DNA from: Candidatus Latescibacterota bacterium
Lineage (GTDB): Bacteria; Latescibacterota; UBA2968
NCBI GenBank assembly: GCA_022821275.1
Contig: JAJEDY010000001.1
Coordinates: 1 to 64,000 of the forward strand
DNA length: 64,000 nt
Reading direction: 5' to 3'
Part shown: piece by piece, positions 1 to 8,417 of the stretch
How positions within the stretch are numbered: position 1 is the first letter of the stretch
How the letters are laid out: the number at the start of each line of letters is the position of its first letter
The notes under the pieces: model-generated
The model's input: only the letters and a program-made list of their open reading frames with translations
The model's database searches: none
What the model was told of the DNA's origin: nothing
Translations under genes and position numbers: made by a program

Positions 1-177
1 ACCACCGCATGGTATCATAAGACCAAGCCGACCTTCGCTGACTGTCTCCTTATCGTGAGACGACACTTATGGCAGGCTAAGTTTTTTACCAACTCGAACC
101 AAAAACCCGACTTTGTGCAATTACCCAACCAAATCTACAACATTTTATGGCTATACGACTTGCCACACGCAGCTTAA
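1..177 (+). CDS. C-terminal fragment of a probable DDE transposase (cut by window edge)
   Basis: The first reading frame is open from base 1 to a TAA at 175-177 and encodes 58 residues. They include AWYHKTKPTFADCLLIVRRH followed by LW, and later DFVQLPNQIYNILWLYDLPH. From memory, the pattern of KxxPTFxDxLxxVRRxLW, then a PDxVQLP segment shortly before the end, is typical of the last part of DDE-type insertion-sequence transposases. The N-terminal part and catalytic residues lie outside the window. The downstream inverted repeat of such an element should lie within the next few tens of bases but I could not identify it. The family call rests on a short tail and is moderate. Confidence 0.5.
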   Translation, partial: TTAWYHKTKPTFADCLLIVRRHLWQAKFFTNSNQKPDFVQLPNQIYNILWLYDLPHAA

Positions 178-306
178 ACACTCTGTTGGACAAAGTCGAG
201 GTAACGAGAGACACTATATTGTGGAAAAATATCCTTGACATTTCTTTCTGGCAATCTGAAATTTGTCATTCAGATAGTTTGACAAGTCTCGGTATTGGAG
301 GTCCTG
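178..306 (+). other. Intergenic region between transposase tail and galU
   Basis: No gene is seen here. A TTGACA occurs at 235-240 and another at 279-284, but neither has a convincing -10 at 16-18 bases. Any insertion-sequence terminal repeat should fall in this interval. Confidence 0.4.
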
Positions 307-1194
307 TTGAAAATTAGGAAAGCAGTAATCCCCGCCGCGGGGCACGGCAGCCGCATGTTGCCTGCTACGAAGGCCCTGCCCAAAGAGATGATGCCCATTG
401 TTGACAAGCCGGCGATTCAATACATCATTGAGGAACTCGTTAACTCGGGTATTGAAGACATATTGATCATCACGGGCCGGGGAAAACGCGCAATTGAAGA
501 CCACTTTGATCGCAATATCGAAATCGCCCATGCACTGCATGAACGCGCAGACAGAAAAATGCTGGAAACTCTGGATCGAATCGAACAACTGGCCGACATC
601 CATTACGTGCGACAAAAAGACCAGTTAGGTACAGGGCACGCCGTTCTCAAAGCTCGCAAACATATTGGCAACGAACCCTTTGCCGTTCTTTACGGCGACG
701 ATCTTGTCGTTTCAGAGCGTCCTTGCATTGGGCAAATGATAGATCACTATAACAAGTACAACAGCTCAATCCTCGCAGTTAAAGAAGTGCCGCAAGAACA
801 CATCAGTAGTTATGGCGTTATTAAAGGCAAACGCATAAACGATGTCTATCTCGTTGAGGGACTCATTGAAAAACCCGACCCTGCAAAAGCACCATCGAAT
901 CTCGCGACTCTGGGGCGCTATATCTTCGGTCCCGAAATTTTTGACTTCCTCGAACAGATTGAACCCGCTGAAAATGGTGAATATCAACTCACCGCCGCCA
1001 TCGAATTGATGAGTCAATCCCGAGCGGTGTACGCCTGCGCCATCGAAGGGGAGTGGCATACAGTGGGGGATCTGCTTTCATATCTCAAAACCTCAGTGGC
1101 CTTTTCTCTTAGCCATCCAGCCATTGCCAAAGATTTTCGAAAATACCTCCGAGAACTCATCCCACTGCTCGAAGAAAAAAAGAAATCATTATAG
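307..1194 (+). CDS. galU: UTP--glucose-1-phosphate uridylyltransferase
   Basis: Makes UDP-glucose from UTP and glucose-1-phosphate in the cytoplasm, feeding envelope glycan and polysaccharide synthesis. The N-terminus carries the nucleotidyltransferase signature PAAGHGSRMLPATKALPKEM with the catalytic-site Lys, followed by VDKPAIQYIIEE; GTGHAV and LYGDDLV complete the sugar-nucleotide fold. The length of 295 residues is normal for bacterial GalU. The TTG at 307 is preferred because a GGAGG at 297-301 lies five bases upstream; the in-frame TTG at 295 would overlap that site. The gene stands alone on the plus strand, downstream of a transposase fragment, and its 3' end overlaps the convergent DUF402 gene by six bases. 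Confidence 0.93.
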   Translation: MKIRKAVIPAAGHGSRMLPATKALPKEMMPIVDKPAIQYIIEELVNSGIEDILIITGRGKRAIEDHFDRNIEIAHALHERADRKMLETLDRIEQLADIHYVRQKDQLGTGHAVLKARKHIGNEPFAVLYGDDLVVSERPCIGQMIDHYNKYNSSILAVKEVPQEHISSYGVIKGKRINDVYLVEGLIEKPDPAKAPSNLATLGRYIFGPEIFDFLEQIEPAENGEYQLTAAIELMSQSRAVYACAIEGEWHTVGDLLSYLKTSVAFSLSHPAIAKDFRKYLRELIPLLEEKKKSL

Positions 1195-1668
1195 GTTGCT
1201 CAAAAGCGCATCCATCTCGCGCACCAGCACGGGCCAGTGTGTCACAATCCGTTTCTCCTCTGCCGCTATGGCTTCCAGGTCGGCCTCACACAGTTTGCCT
1301 TCTCTGTAACACATATCTACATCCTCTCGGTCTAAGATCTCGACAACGCCATCGGAACCTATCCATATATCCAAAAGCAGATCCAGATAACTCACCCTGC
1401 GTTCTTCGACCTGCACATCTCGACAAATATGAAATAAATGCCCCTTCAGATTACCCGAAGGGGCATGCATTTGCCACAGAACATGCGCGACGCCCGTGTG
1501 GTAAAAAGCCAGTGTTTGAGAACCCGCAGGCAAGAGCGCACCAGCAACTTCCCAGGCGCGGTTTGACACATAGGACAAGACGACCCAATCTGTATCGCGT
1601 GCCACCAAATCGCACATATATGTTTCATCGGGTTTGTCGAGATGGCGTTTGAATTCGCAGAACAACAC
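1189..1668 (-). CDS. DUF402 family protein
   Basis: A protein of about 159 residues with the DUF402 core YLDLLLDIWIGSDGVVEILD followed by a CYREGKLCEADLEAI helix. Members of this family include nucleoside di/triphosphate phosphatases of the YtjA/Ntdp type and the FAU-1 RNA-binding domain; the substrate here is unknown. The GTG at 1668 is preferred because AGGA at 1677-1680 lies eight bases upstream; a TTG at 1686 is the alternative. The preferred start lies just beyond the stop of the small membrane protein gene upstream (1679). The two genes are probably translated together. Confidence 0.75.
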   Translation of the reverse strand: MLFCEFKRHLDKPDETYMCDLVARDTDWVVLSYVSNRAWEVAGALLPAGSQTLAFYHTGVAHVLWQMHAPSGNLKGHLFHICRDVQVEERRVSYLDLLLDIWIGSDGVVEILDREDVDMCYREGKLCEADLEAIAAEEKRIVTHWPVLVREMDALLSNL

Positions 1669-1678
1669 AATGGAGGTC

Positions 1679-1834
1679 CTAAACAATGAAATAGCAGAGC
1701 AGAATTGTCAAACTCGTGATCAACCAACAGATCCACTGCAATGACCACCCGCGCTTGTCGCCCATGCCAGAAGAAACACACTGCCCGAGATAACAACCCG
1801 TAAAAATGACAAATAATACAATGCCCCACATCAT
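1679..1834 (-). CDS. Small 51-residue membrane protein
   Basis: An open frame of 51 codons starting MMWGIVLFVIFTGCYLGQCV and ending CYFIV. It has two hydrophobic stretches (residues 2-20 and 34-51) separated by a short polar loop SSGMGDKRGW, so it should be a two-pass membrane hairpin. A GGAAAGGG motif lies seven bases upstream of the ATG at 1834. The frame ends ten bases before the preferred DUF402 start, as expected for a coupled gene pair, and its amino acid make-up is far more membrane-like than the overlapping frames. I do not recognise a family. Confidence 0.55.
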   Translation of the reverse strand: MMWGIVLFVIFTGCYLGQCVSSGMGDKRGWSLQWICWLITSLTILLCYFIV

Positions 1835-1848
1835 AAAACGACCCTTTC

Positions 1849-2895
1849 CTATATCAGCGTGACAACTTCTTCTCGTTCAGCCGAGAGCCTGATTGCGTCA
1901 ATCACGCGAATGGCCTCCAAACATTCCTCCGGTTTAACCAATAATTCTTCTCCATGTGCAAGTGCCGCCCCCACATTATCGTAATACGTGCGATAGCCAC
2001 CAAACAGGGGCGATACGGGATGCTCCACAGTCTGTCCGCGATCATTGATAACGCGCAACTGATAACGCGCAGGGTCTTCCGGAACACGCACGCCAAAAAC
2101 CCCCGACTTCATCGCTGCCTCTTGAGGGTCTATGCCATATTTTCTAAAACTTCCGAGCGCGCCGCGTACGTGATAGCGCGGCTTGGCATACATCCACGCA
2201 GAGCCCAATTCTATAAAATAGCGCACTCCGTTTGCAAATCGCAGGTGAATCAGAGCCAGACTCTCAACATCGGCCTTGTCTTTGGGATAGCGATATTGCA
2301 AATCGGCAAAAACGGTTTCAACCGTTGGTCCGTAAAGTCTGAGAGCCTGATCTACCAGATGCGCCCCCCAATCGAGAACGCGTCCTCCGCCGTATTTTTT
2401 CCACGCACGCCACCCGACATGTGGGCCTCCATAAGTTGTGATATTGGACTCAATAGTATAAATATCACCCAGTATCCCTTCTGCAAGTATGTGTTGCAAC
2501 GTCAAAAAATCGCCATCCCATCGCCGATTCTGATACACACTTAAAAGCACCTGATTGCGCTCGGACGCTTCAATCATAGCCAGTGCTTCAGACTCATTCA
2601 AACACATAATTTTATCTGTGACGAGATGTTTGCCTGCGTCCATAGCCCGAATGGCCATTGGCGCGTGCGTATCGTGTGGCGTCGCCAGCACAATGAGATC
2701 GATATTACCATCGTCCAATAGCGCATCAAAAGAATCATATGTCACGATCTGTGGGAAATCGGCCTCTGCATCCTGGCGTTTCTCTAATGAACGCGAACAA
2801 ATCGCATAGAGTTCGAGATCGGGTGCCATCTGAATCAATTGTGCATGAAAGACTTTTCCACCCAAACCATAGCCTACCAGTCCAACGCGAATCAT
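1849..2895 (-). CDS. Gfo/Idh/MocA-family oxidoreductase
   Basis: NAD(P)-dependent sugar or inositol-type oxidoreductase. The N-terminal Rossmann motif VGLVGYGLGGKVFHA opens the protein, followed by the TPHDTHAPMAIRAMDAGKHL segment (the family's TPxxxHxxxAxxALxAGKHV motif). The substrate domain includes DWGAHLVDQALRLYG, typical of the branch near YdgJ/IolW-like enzymes. The start is the ATG at 2895, behind GGAGGGAG; a longer frame upstream lacks a ribosome site and would run into the terminator of the next gene. It lies 14 bases upstream of the 51-aa membrane protein gene. Substrate not predictable. Confidence 0.88.
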   Translation of the reverse strand: MIRVGLVGYGLGGKVFHAQLIQMAPDLELYAICSRSLEKRQDAEADFPQIVTYDSFDALLDDGNIDLIVLATPHDTHAPMAIRAMDAGKHLVTDKIMCLNESEALAMIEASERNQVLLSVYQNRRWDGDFLTLQHILAEGILGDIYTIESNITTYGGPHVGWRAWKKYGGGRVLDWGAHLVDQALRLYGPTVETVFADLQYRYPKDKADVESLALIHLRFANGVRYFIELGSAWMYAKPRYHVRGALGSFRKYGIDPQEAAMKSGVFGVRVPEDPARYQLRVINDRGQTVEHPVSPLFGGYRTYYDNVGAALAHGEELLVKPEECLEAIRVIDAIRLSAEREEVVTLI

Positions 2896-2910
2896 GATAC
2901 TCCCTCCAAA

Positions 2911-2940
2911 AAAGAAAGGCCGCCTCAAAAGAAGCGGCCT
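2911..2940 (-). terminator. Rho-independent terminator
   Basis: A perfect seven-base stem (AGGCCGC 2917-2923 with GCGGCCT 2934-2940) with a ten-base loop. Read on the minus strand it is followed by TTTCTTTTTT. It sits 41 bases after the stop of the cohesin-like protein gene and should end that transcript just before the Gfo/Idh/MocA start. Confidence 0.85.
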
Positions 2941-2980
2941 GAGAGTTTACTGGACAGTTGTAGCCTTTCCGAATGCGCCA

Positions 2981-3787
2981 TTACTTGAGCAACATCATGC
3001 GCTGAACCCTGGTAAAATCGGCCACTGACATGCGATAAATATAAATACCACTGGCTACTTGCTTGCCAAACTCATCTGTGCCATCCCAAACGACCGAGTG
3101 AAAACCCGCATCCATTGTTTCTTGAACCAGAGTGCGAACTTCCTGCCCGAGCAGATTGTAGATCACCAGTTGGACGTCACCGGCTTCGGGCAACCGATAT
3201 TCAATGGTCGTGGAGGGGTTAAAGGGATTTGGGATATTTTGTTCAAGGGCATAATCTTTAGGCATGGGCTTGAGGGCACCAATTTCAATATTGGTAATCG
3301 CATCAATACCGCCAGCCAAATCAACCATCACACCGTCGAGGATCTGAAAATCAGAGGCAAGGGGTGTCTGTGTGGTTTTAAATGTAAACTCGACCAGAGC
3401 GCCATCGCCACTGACAGCTTGCCCATCGACCTTCATCGCGCCAACAGCCACTTGCCCTGGCGTCTTATTAGACGCGAGAAAGAGCGCGGGCTGCCCGCTG
3501 TTCATATCGAGCAGATTTTGATCGACCTGTCGCGCTTCGACAAACTCGTACTTGAATTGATCGTACTGCAGTACAAAGCCATAACCTTTCAATTTCTGCG
3601 CGTGATTGATAGCGACCTGCAACTTCAAAACGCCATCTTCCGCAACGATATTTTGCGCGCGTTGTAGCACGAGACCTGCCAGGCTATTCTCGCCGCCCGT
3701 AAATTCTATACCCTGTGTCAGAGGTCCGGCAATGGCCGAGCCAACCAGCCCAAATCCTAAACATGTGGCAATAATTAGACGTTTCAT
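2981..3787 (-). CDS. Secreted cohesin-like protein with C-terminal FlgD-like sorting domain
   Basis: A 268-residue exported protein. The signal peptide is about 20 residues (MKRLIIATCLGFGLVGSAIA). Residues ~45-165 resemble a cohesin-type beta-sandwich: LKGYGFVLQYDQFKYEFVEA, then QPALFLASNKTPGQVAVGAM and SGDGALVEFTFK. From ~185 follows the tail NIPNPFNPSTTIEYRLP, IYNLLGQEVRTLV, WDGTDEFGKQVASGIYIYRM, ending in MMLLK. This is the FlgD-Ig / type-A sorting tail seen in secreted FCB-group proteins, associated with T9SS-like export. The start is supported by GGAGG eight bases upstream. The gene is transcribed alone between its own promoter and terminator. Ligand unknown. Confidence 0.85.
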   Translation of the reverse strand: MKRLIIATCLGFGLVGSAIAGPLTQGIEFTGGENSLAGLVLQRAQNIVAEDGVLKLQVAINHAQKLKGYGFVLQYDQFKYEFVEARQVDQNLLDMNSGQPALFLASNKTPGQVAVGAMKVDGQAVSGDGALVEFTFKTTQTPLASDFQILDGVMVDLAGGIDAITNIEIGALKPMPKDYALEQNIPNPFNPSTTIEYRLPEAGDVQLVIYNLLGQEVRTLVQETMDAGFHSVVWDGTDEFGKQVASGIYIYRMSVADFTRVQRMMLLK

Positions 3788-3823
3788 AACGCTGCCTCCT
3801 ATTAAAAGTGTTTAAGTTATGTA

Positions 3824-3852
3824 AATTTACTGCTTACCTACCTGTATGTCAA
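3824..3852 (-). promoter_or_regulatory. Sigma-70-type promoter of the cohesin-like protein gene
   Basis: On the minus strand a perfect TTGACA (3847-3852) is separated by 17 bases from TAAATT (3824-3829). Transcription would start about 30 bases before the ATG at 3787. Confidence 0.65.
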
Positions 3853-3881
3853 CCGCATTTTCGCCCTATATATACTTTTAT

Positions 3882-5378
3882 TTAGCTAAAATACGCCGCA
3901 ATCGCTCGCACAAGCCCCGAAATAGATACAGATGTTTCGTCGAGTTCGACAGCCACATCAAATCCATGTGAAACTGCTGTTTGAGCTGTGATAGGACCGA
4001 TACACGCCGCTGGCACGTATTGCCAATTTGGTCGCGTCTTTTTCAGCAGAGTCACCAGATTTAAGACCGTAGAAGAACTCGTAAACGCCACCAGATCAAT
4101 GGTATCTTTTTCCAGAAAATGTAAAAATTTCTCGGGCAAGCATTTGGGCATAATCGTTTTATAGACAACAATTTCACGAACTTCACCGCCGCGTTCTCGA
4201 AGCCCTTTGGCGAGCACATCCCGAGATTTTTCAGGGCGAGGTATCAAAAAGCGCTGTCCAGAAAGATCCGCACCAAAAGCCGCGAGCAAGCCTTCTGACA
4301 CGCGATTCGTCGCTTCAATATCTACATTGAGATGCCATTCGCGCACCCGCGCCGATGTCGCCGCGCCAATGGTCGCAATTTTTATTTCACCCAATGCGCG
4401 TACATCGCGGCCTTGCTTAAACAGACGCTCAAAAAAGCGATCGGTTCCGTTTGTACTCGTCAGGACAAGCCAATCAAATGAATGAATATCTGCAATAGCA
4501 CCATCGACCTCGCACCAATTTCCGGGTTCAGCAAATTCAATTGTCGGCACTTCTATCACTTGCGCGCCGAACTCTCGTAGCTGTTGTACCAATTCACTCG
4601 CCTGTGTGCGTGCCCGCGTTACGGCAATTGTCCGTCCAAACAGAGGTTTAGACGCAAACCAATCCAGATCCATCGCTGCGACCTTCCCGACGACAATAAC
4701 CGAGGGATTGGTCATCTCGACCGTGCCCATCTCTCTCAACGTCGTTCTCACAGTCCGTTGCAATGGCAAAGATCCCCACTGTATGGCTGCAACCGGTGTT
4801 TCAGGTGGACGCCCTCCCGCGATGAGACGTCGGGCAATTTCACTTCGTTTTTGCGTGCCCATCAAAATCAGGAGTGTGCCGCCCACTTTTGCCAACCCCT
4901 CCCAATCGACTTCCCCTTCCCCTTCAAGTGAGGCCGTTGTCCCTGTCACAATCGTCACATGGGGGGATATACCGCGATGCGTTACCGGAATACCTGCATA
5001 AGCGGGTGCTGCTATCGCGCTGGTAATACCCGGCACAATCTCAAACGGAATCTCATGGTCTCTCAGAACCTCAGCCTCTTCTCCACCCCGACCAAAAACA
5101 ATGGGATCGCCCCCCTTTAGTCGCACCACCATCAACCCTTTTTGGGCAAAATCGACCATCATCTGGTTAATTTCATCTTGCTGTACGCGCTGAAAACCCG
5201 GGCGCTTTTCCACGTTGATACACTCGCATTCCCGCCGCACTTCCTTCAAAAATTCGGGATTTGCCAACCCGTCATACAAGATCACATCGGCTTCCCGAAT
5301 AAGGCGCAAACCCTTCACGGTTATCAATTCCGGATCGCCCGGCCCGGCACCTATGAGATATACACGTCCAGTTTCCAT
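3882..5378 (-). CDS. cobA-hemD: Fused uroporphyrinogen-III C-methyltransferase / uroporphyrinogen-III synthase
   Basis: A two-domain cytoplasmic enzyme of 498 residues. Residues ~1-245 are SUMT (CobA): GAGPGDPELITVKGLR, LKGGDPIVFGRGGEE, VPGITSAIAAPAYAGIPVTH and a TGT loop, which bind SAM and methylate uroporphyrinogen III to precorrin-2. Residues ~250-498 are HemD, which cyclises hydroxymethylbilane to uroporphyrinogen III (GRTIAVTRARTQASELV, LTSTNGTDRFFERL, AFTSSSTV, IGPITAQTA). This fusion is known from several phyla. It is the last gene of the minus-strand heme/siroheme run, 25 bases after the heparinase-like gene. It supplies the two steps that follow HemC and feed the siroheme branch. 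Confidence 0.93.
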   Translation of the reverse strand: METGRVYLIGAGPGDPELITVKGLRLIREADVILYDGLANPEFLKEVRRECECINVEKRPGFQRVQQDEINQMMVDFAQKGLMVVRLKGGDPIVFGRGGEEAEVLRDHEIPFEIVPGITSAIAAPAYAGIPVTHRGISPHVTIVTGTTASLEGEGEVDWEGLAKVGGTLLILMGTQKRSEIARRLIAGGRPPETPVAAIQWGSLPLQRTVRTTLREMGTVEMTNPSVIVVGKVAAMDLDWFASKPLFGRTIAVTRARTQASELVQQLREFGAQVIEVPTIEFAEPGNWCEVDGAIADIHSFDWLVLTSTNGTDRFFERLFKQGRDVRALGEIKIATIGAATSARVREWHLNVDIEATNRVSEGLLAAFGADLSGQRFLIPRPEKSRDVLAKGLRERGGEVREIVVYKTIMPKCLPEKFLHFLEKDTIDLVAFTSSSTVLNLVTLLKKTRPNWQYVPAACIGPITAQTAVSHGFDVAVELDETSVSISGLVRAIAAYFS

Positions 5379-5403
5379 GACTAACTCTCAGCAATCAGCG
5401 GGA

Positions 5404-7488
5404 TCAGGGCATCACAATACGCTCTGTTTCTCCCCACGCCGTGACGATGGCCTCAATTCTACCGTCAGCGACCGCGCCTTGAACCGCTCCGTCTCGACAT
5501 TCTCCAGAGATCATCAACACCAGAAATCGCGCCTGTGCCCCGGCATCAATCTCCTGTACGAACCGGACGTGGCAGATCTGCGCCTTTTGCGCCGACATAT
5601 CCGGTCTATAGGCCAATGGGACCATGCTCGGTCCCCAACCGATCTCTACATCGCGAATCGCATCCGACCACGCAGGTGCCAGCCTGATGCCCGGATCACC
5701 GGAGCTTACAATCATGCGGTTTTCTACCTCGCGCAACTCGTCAGGACAGCGCAGCGTCCAGCGCAGGGTGTGTGCAACATCGCTTTCCGCAGCATCCAGT
5801 AGATCGTAAATCAGGAAATATTTCTTCTTTTTTAATAGCACCGTACGTTCGTGCAGCACCCCCTTCGAGCGCAGATATCCTTCGTGAGAGATGCGTACAT
5901 ACGTCTCCGATTTTTCCTCTCGCCAATCGAGCAACCGCCCCCAGACCCTTCGTTTTTCACCCGGGCGCCAGAGATCCTGATCATCCTCGTCAATCCAGAC
6001 CGTATTTTGTCCCCGCGTGCTGTGATACCAGGTACGGTAGTCCGGATCGCTATATGCAAATGGAGATCCCGGAGACAGGGCTGCCGGACGTCCCTTCACC
6101 CAGGCCGAAAATGAGGCCTGCGCCCCGTAAGCATGCCCGCCTTCCGGATGTCCGAAATCCAGGGTCAGTACGTTCGCCTCAGGGTCCCACCCATCGCGAA
6201 GCACGGCGATACCCGAATCGGAAAACAGGTGTGAAGCCGGTGGGGGCACCTTTTGCCGCCCACCAGTCGGATTCGAAACGCACAGATCGTTCAATATTGT
6301 GTTGCCCCAACCCACTCCTCCCTTCTGAACCGGCACAAACTGGGGATGGTATCCGCGGTCGATATGCCACTGAAGCGTCGGATCTTTGAAAAAGGTATTT
6401 CCCGAAGCCAGAAATACGGGCCAATCCTGCGCGTACACCGCCGAATTAATTGCTGGCGTAAAACCATCCGGTGTCAGAATCTCAGCCAGAAACCGGTGCA
6501 TCGCCAAAAACCGCGTCCGAAAAGGCTCGGTATCGTAGAAGCTGGGCAGTCCTCGACGGGCAAGAATTATTTGCAGGGTTGCAAATGACCGGATGACAGT
6601 CTTGTGATATTGCGTACAGATTTCCTTTTGGAATCCATCCGGATAGACCTGGTTCAAAAGCAACACTTCCTGAACCTGTCGCCCTACTTCCAGCCAGCCC
6701 ACCGCATCCTCCCATTCCGGAAGCAATGCGCCAACAGCCCCCATTCCACCGCTGCCTGAAGCAATAAAATTTAGCTGTTGCTGCCACTCTACCGCAGTTT
6801 GAGAAGCCACATGCCCATGCAGATGCCGCGCCAGACGCCAGATCAAGATGGACGCCGCTCGGCAATCCTCCACTGTCCAGTCCGGGTGGGCGCGCAACGC
6901 GTACAGCGCCTCGCCCAGCGCCTTCAGCTTCAACCCGACAGACAACGTATTCCAAACCGCATAAATCCCACCTGCCTTCATCCCCCGATTCAACACCATC
7001 GCCTCATCGCGGATATCATCGATCTGGTCGAAATAGCTCCGCACGCAGTCCGCAACCGCCCGCACATATTTACCCGCGCCGGTCAACATAGCTGCCCGGA
7101 TCGGCCACCTCATAAAAAACATATAATGCAACCCGCCCCAGTTCATCGTCCGATCTGGATTCGAGTTCCAATCCAATCCGACGCCTGGCACATAAGGCAC
7201 TACCGACTCTCCATACACCATTTTTCCATCGATCAGCCGGTCCGATTCCTCAATCCATACCCGTGCCAACCCCGGCCAGTGCGTTCGCATGGCGTCACCA
7301 AATCGTTTCGAGTCGAAATGCCACGTCGGTTGGTCCCTATTTGCCAGATAGGCATGCCACGCGCGCCAGGCAGTTGTCTCGCTTTTCGGATCCGACACAT
7401 TCTCCGGCAGTACCAACTCCGAAACGTCGCGTTTTACCTGTCCCCAGAATGTCCCGGTCTTGTAAGCAGGCGGTTCACATTCGCTCAC
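5404..7488 (-). CDS. Heparinase II/III-family protein (putative polysaccharide lyase)
   Basis: A 694-residue protein with the layout of heparinase II/III enzymes: an N-terminal alpha/alpha toroid (~1-370, with VAVLRDG-type lead at ~420) and a C-terminal beta-sandwich. The family core is seen as HPEGGHAYGAQASFSAWVKG, then PGSPFAYSDPDYRTWYHST and NTVWIDEDD. The usual His of the HNT motif is replaced by Gln (RGQNTVW). No signal peptide is visible, so the protein may be cytoplasmic. It starts at GTG 7488, four bases inside hemC (GTGA overlap), with GGGAGG upstream, so it is translationally coupled to heme genes. Substrate unknown; a role in uronic-acid oligosaccharide breakdown is the family expectation. 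Confidence 0.75.
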   Translation of the reverse strand: MSECEPPAYKTGTFWGQVKRDVSELVLPENVSDPKSETTAWRAWHAYLANRDQPTWHFDSKRFGDAMRTHWPGLARVWIEESDRLIDGKMVYGESVVPYVPGVGLDWNSNPDRTMNWGGLHYMFFMRWPIRAAMLTGAGKYVRAVADCVRSYFDQIDDIRDEAMVLNRGMKAGGIYAVWNTLSVGLKLKALGEALYALRAHPDWTVEDCRAASILIWRLARHLHGHVASQTAVEWQQQLNFIASGSGGMGAVGALLPEWEDAVGWLEVGRQVQEVLLLNQVYPDGFQKEICTQYHKTVIRSFATLQIILARRGLPSFYDTEPFRTRFLAMHRFLAEILTPDGFTPAINSAVYAQDWPVFLASGNTFFKDPTLQWHIDRGYHPQFVPVQKGGVGWGNTILNDLCVSNPTGGRQKVPPPASHLFSDSGIAVLRDGWDPEANVLTLDFGHPEGGHAYGAQASFSAWVKGRPAALSPGSPFAYSDPDYRTWYHSTRGQNTVWIDEDDQDLWRPGEKRRVWGRLLDWREEKSETYVRISHEGYLRSKGVLHERTVLLKKKKYFLIYDLLDAAESDVAHTLRWTLRCPDELREVENRMIVSSGDPGIRLAPAWSDAIRDVEIGWGPSMVPLAYRPDMSAQKAQICHVRFVQEIDAGAQARFLVLMISGECRDGAVQGAVADGRIEAIVTAWGETERIVMP

Positions 7489-8417
7489 AGCATCCTCCCA
7501 TCCTGATCCAGAATGTCCCTCGCACCTTGCTCAATCAATCCCCTGGCAACGCGCATTCCCAACTGCTCGGGTGATGATACCCGTCCTTCACCCTTCTCCG
7601 ATATCACCCGACGACCATCGGGGGTGGCAACAACACCCGAAAGCAAGAGAACTTCAACGGAGCCCGCGTCAAATACCGCGTAACCCCCAATTGGAACGCG
7701 ACAACTCCCCCCCAATGCCGACAGCATCGCGCGCTCTGCCGTAACGGCTTGCAGCGTTTCAACGCAATTCAAAACGCCGACGAGATCTGTAATTTTATCA
7801 TCCCCTTCTCGTATTTCTATCCCAAGCGCGGCCTGCCCGGGCGCGGGCAAACAGATTTCTGAATCAATAAAATCCGCAATGCGATCTCCCAATCCCAACC
7901 GCTTCAAACCCGCTGCAGCCAGAACAATGCCATCCAATTTTTCCGTTTCGAGCTTTTTCAGGCGCGTATCTACATTCCCTCGAATCGCCACAAAATTCAA
8001 ATCCGGCCGCGCGTGTTTCAACTGTGCCTGTCGCCGCAAGCTGCCCGTAGCAACCGTCGCGCCTTTTGGTAAATCCCAAAACATCCGATTATTTTTGCTG
8101 ACCAGCACATCTCGCGCATCTTCGCGCGCACTCACCGCGCCCAAAACCAATCCCTTTGGCAACTTAGTCGGCATATCTTTCAAACTGTGAACCGCCAGAT
8201 CAATACTGCCCGATAGCAGCGCGAGCTCAATCTCCTTTGTCCACACCTCCTTGCCACCAATTTGAGACAGTGGTATTTCCGACAGGCGGTCTCCTTCCGT
8301 TTTAATCACCTCAATCTCAACGCTGAGATCGGGATATGCTCGCGCCAATTTTTTCCTTGCCCAGTTGGCCTGCCACAAGGCCAGCGCACTGCCCCGACTA
8401 CCGATAATCACCTTCAT
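7485..8417 (-). CDS. hemC: Hydroxymethylbilane synthase (porphobilinogen deaminase)
   Basis: Polymerises four porphobilinogen units to hydroxymethylbilane. At 310 residues it has the family landmarks: IGSRGSALALWQANW, KTEGD, HSLKDMPTKLP, TGSLRRQAQ, RGNVDTRLKKL, PAPGQAALGIEIR. The cofactor-attaching Cys is in GGSCRVPIGGYA. The ATG at 8417 overlaps the end of hemA by four bases, and the stop overlaps the heparinase-like gene by four bases. Its product goes to the HemD domain encoded two genes downstream. Confidence 0.96.
   Translation of the reverse strand: MKVIIGSRGSALALWQANWARKKLARAYPDLSVEIEVIKTEGDRLSEIPLSQIGGKEVWTKEIELALLSGSIDLAVHSLKDMPTKLPKGLVLGAVSAREDARDVLVSKNNRMFWDLPKGATVATGSLRRQAQLKHARPDLNFVAIRGNVDTRLKKLETEKLDGIVLAAAGLKRLGLGDRIADFIDSEICLPAPGQAALGIEIREGDDKITDLVGVLNCVETLQAVTAERAMLSALGGSCRVPIGGYAVFDAGSVEVLLLSGVVATPDGRRVISEKGEGRVSSPEQLGMRVARGLIEQGARDILDQDGRML

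Noticed and set aside
3059..3667. 202-codon plus-strand frame
   Set aside because: Antisense to the cohesin-like secreted protein gene; no motif and no ribosome site.
3788..3881. Cobalamin or heme-related riboswitch before the tetrapyrrole genes
   Set aside because: No B12-box or similar conserved core was found in this spacer or in 11158-11244; the spacer holds a simple promoter for another gene.
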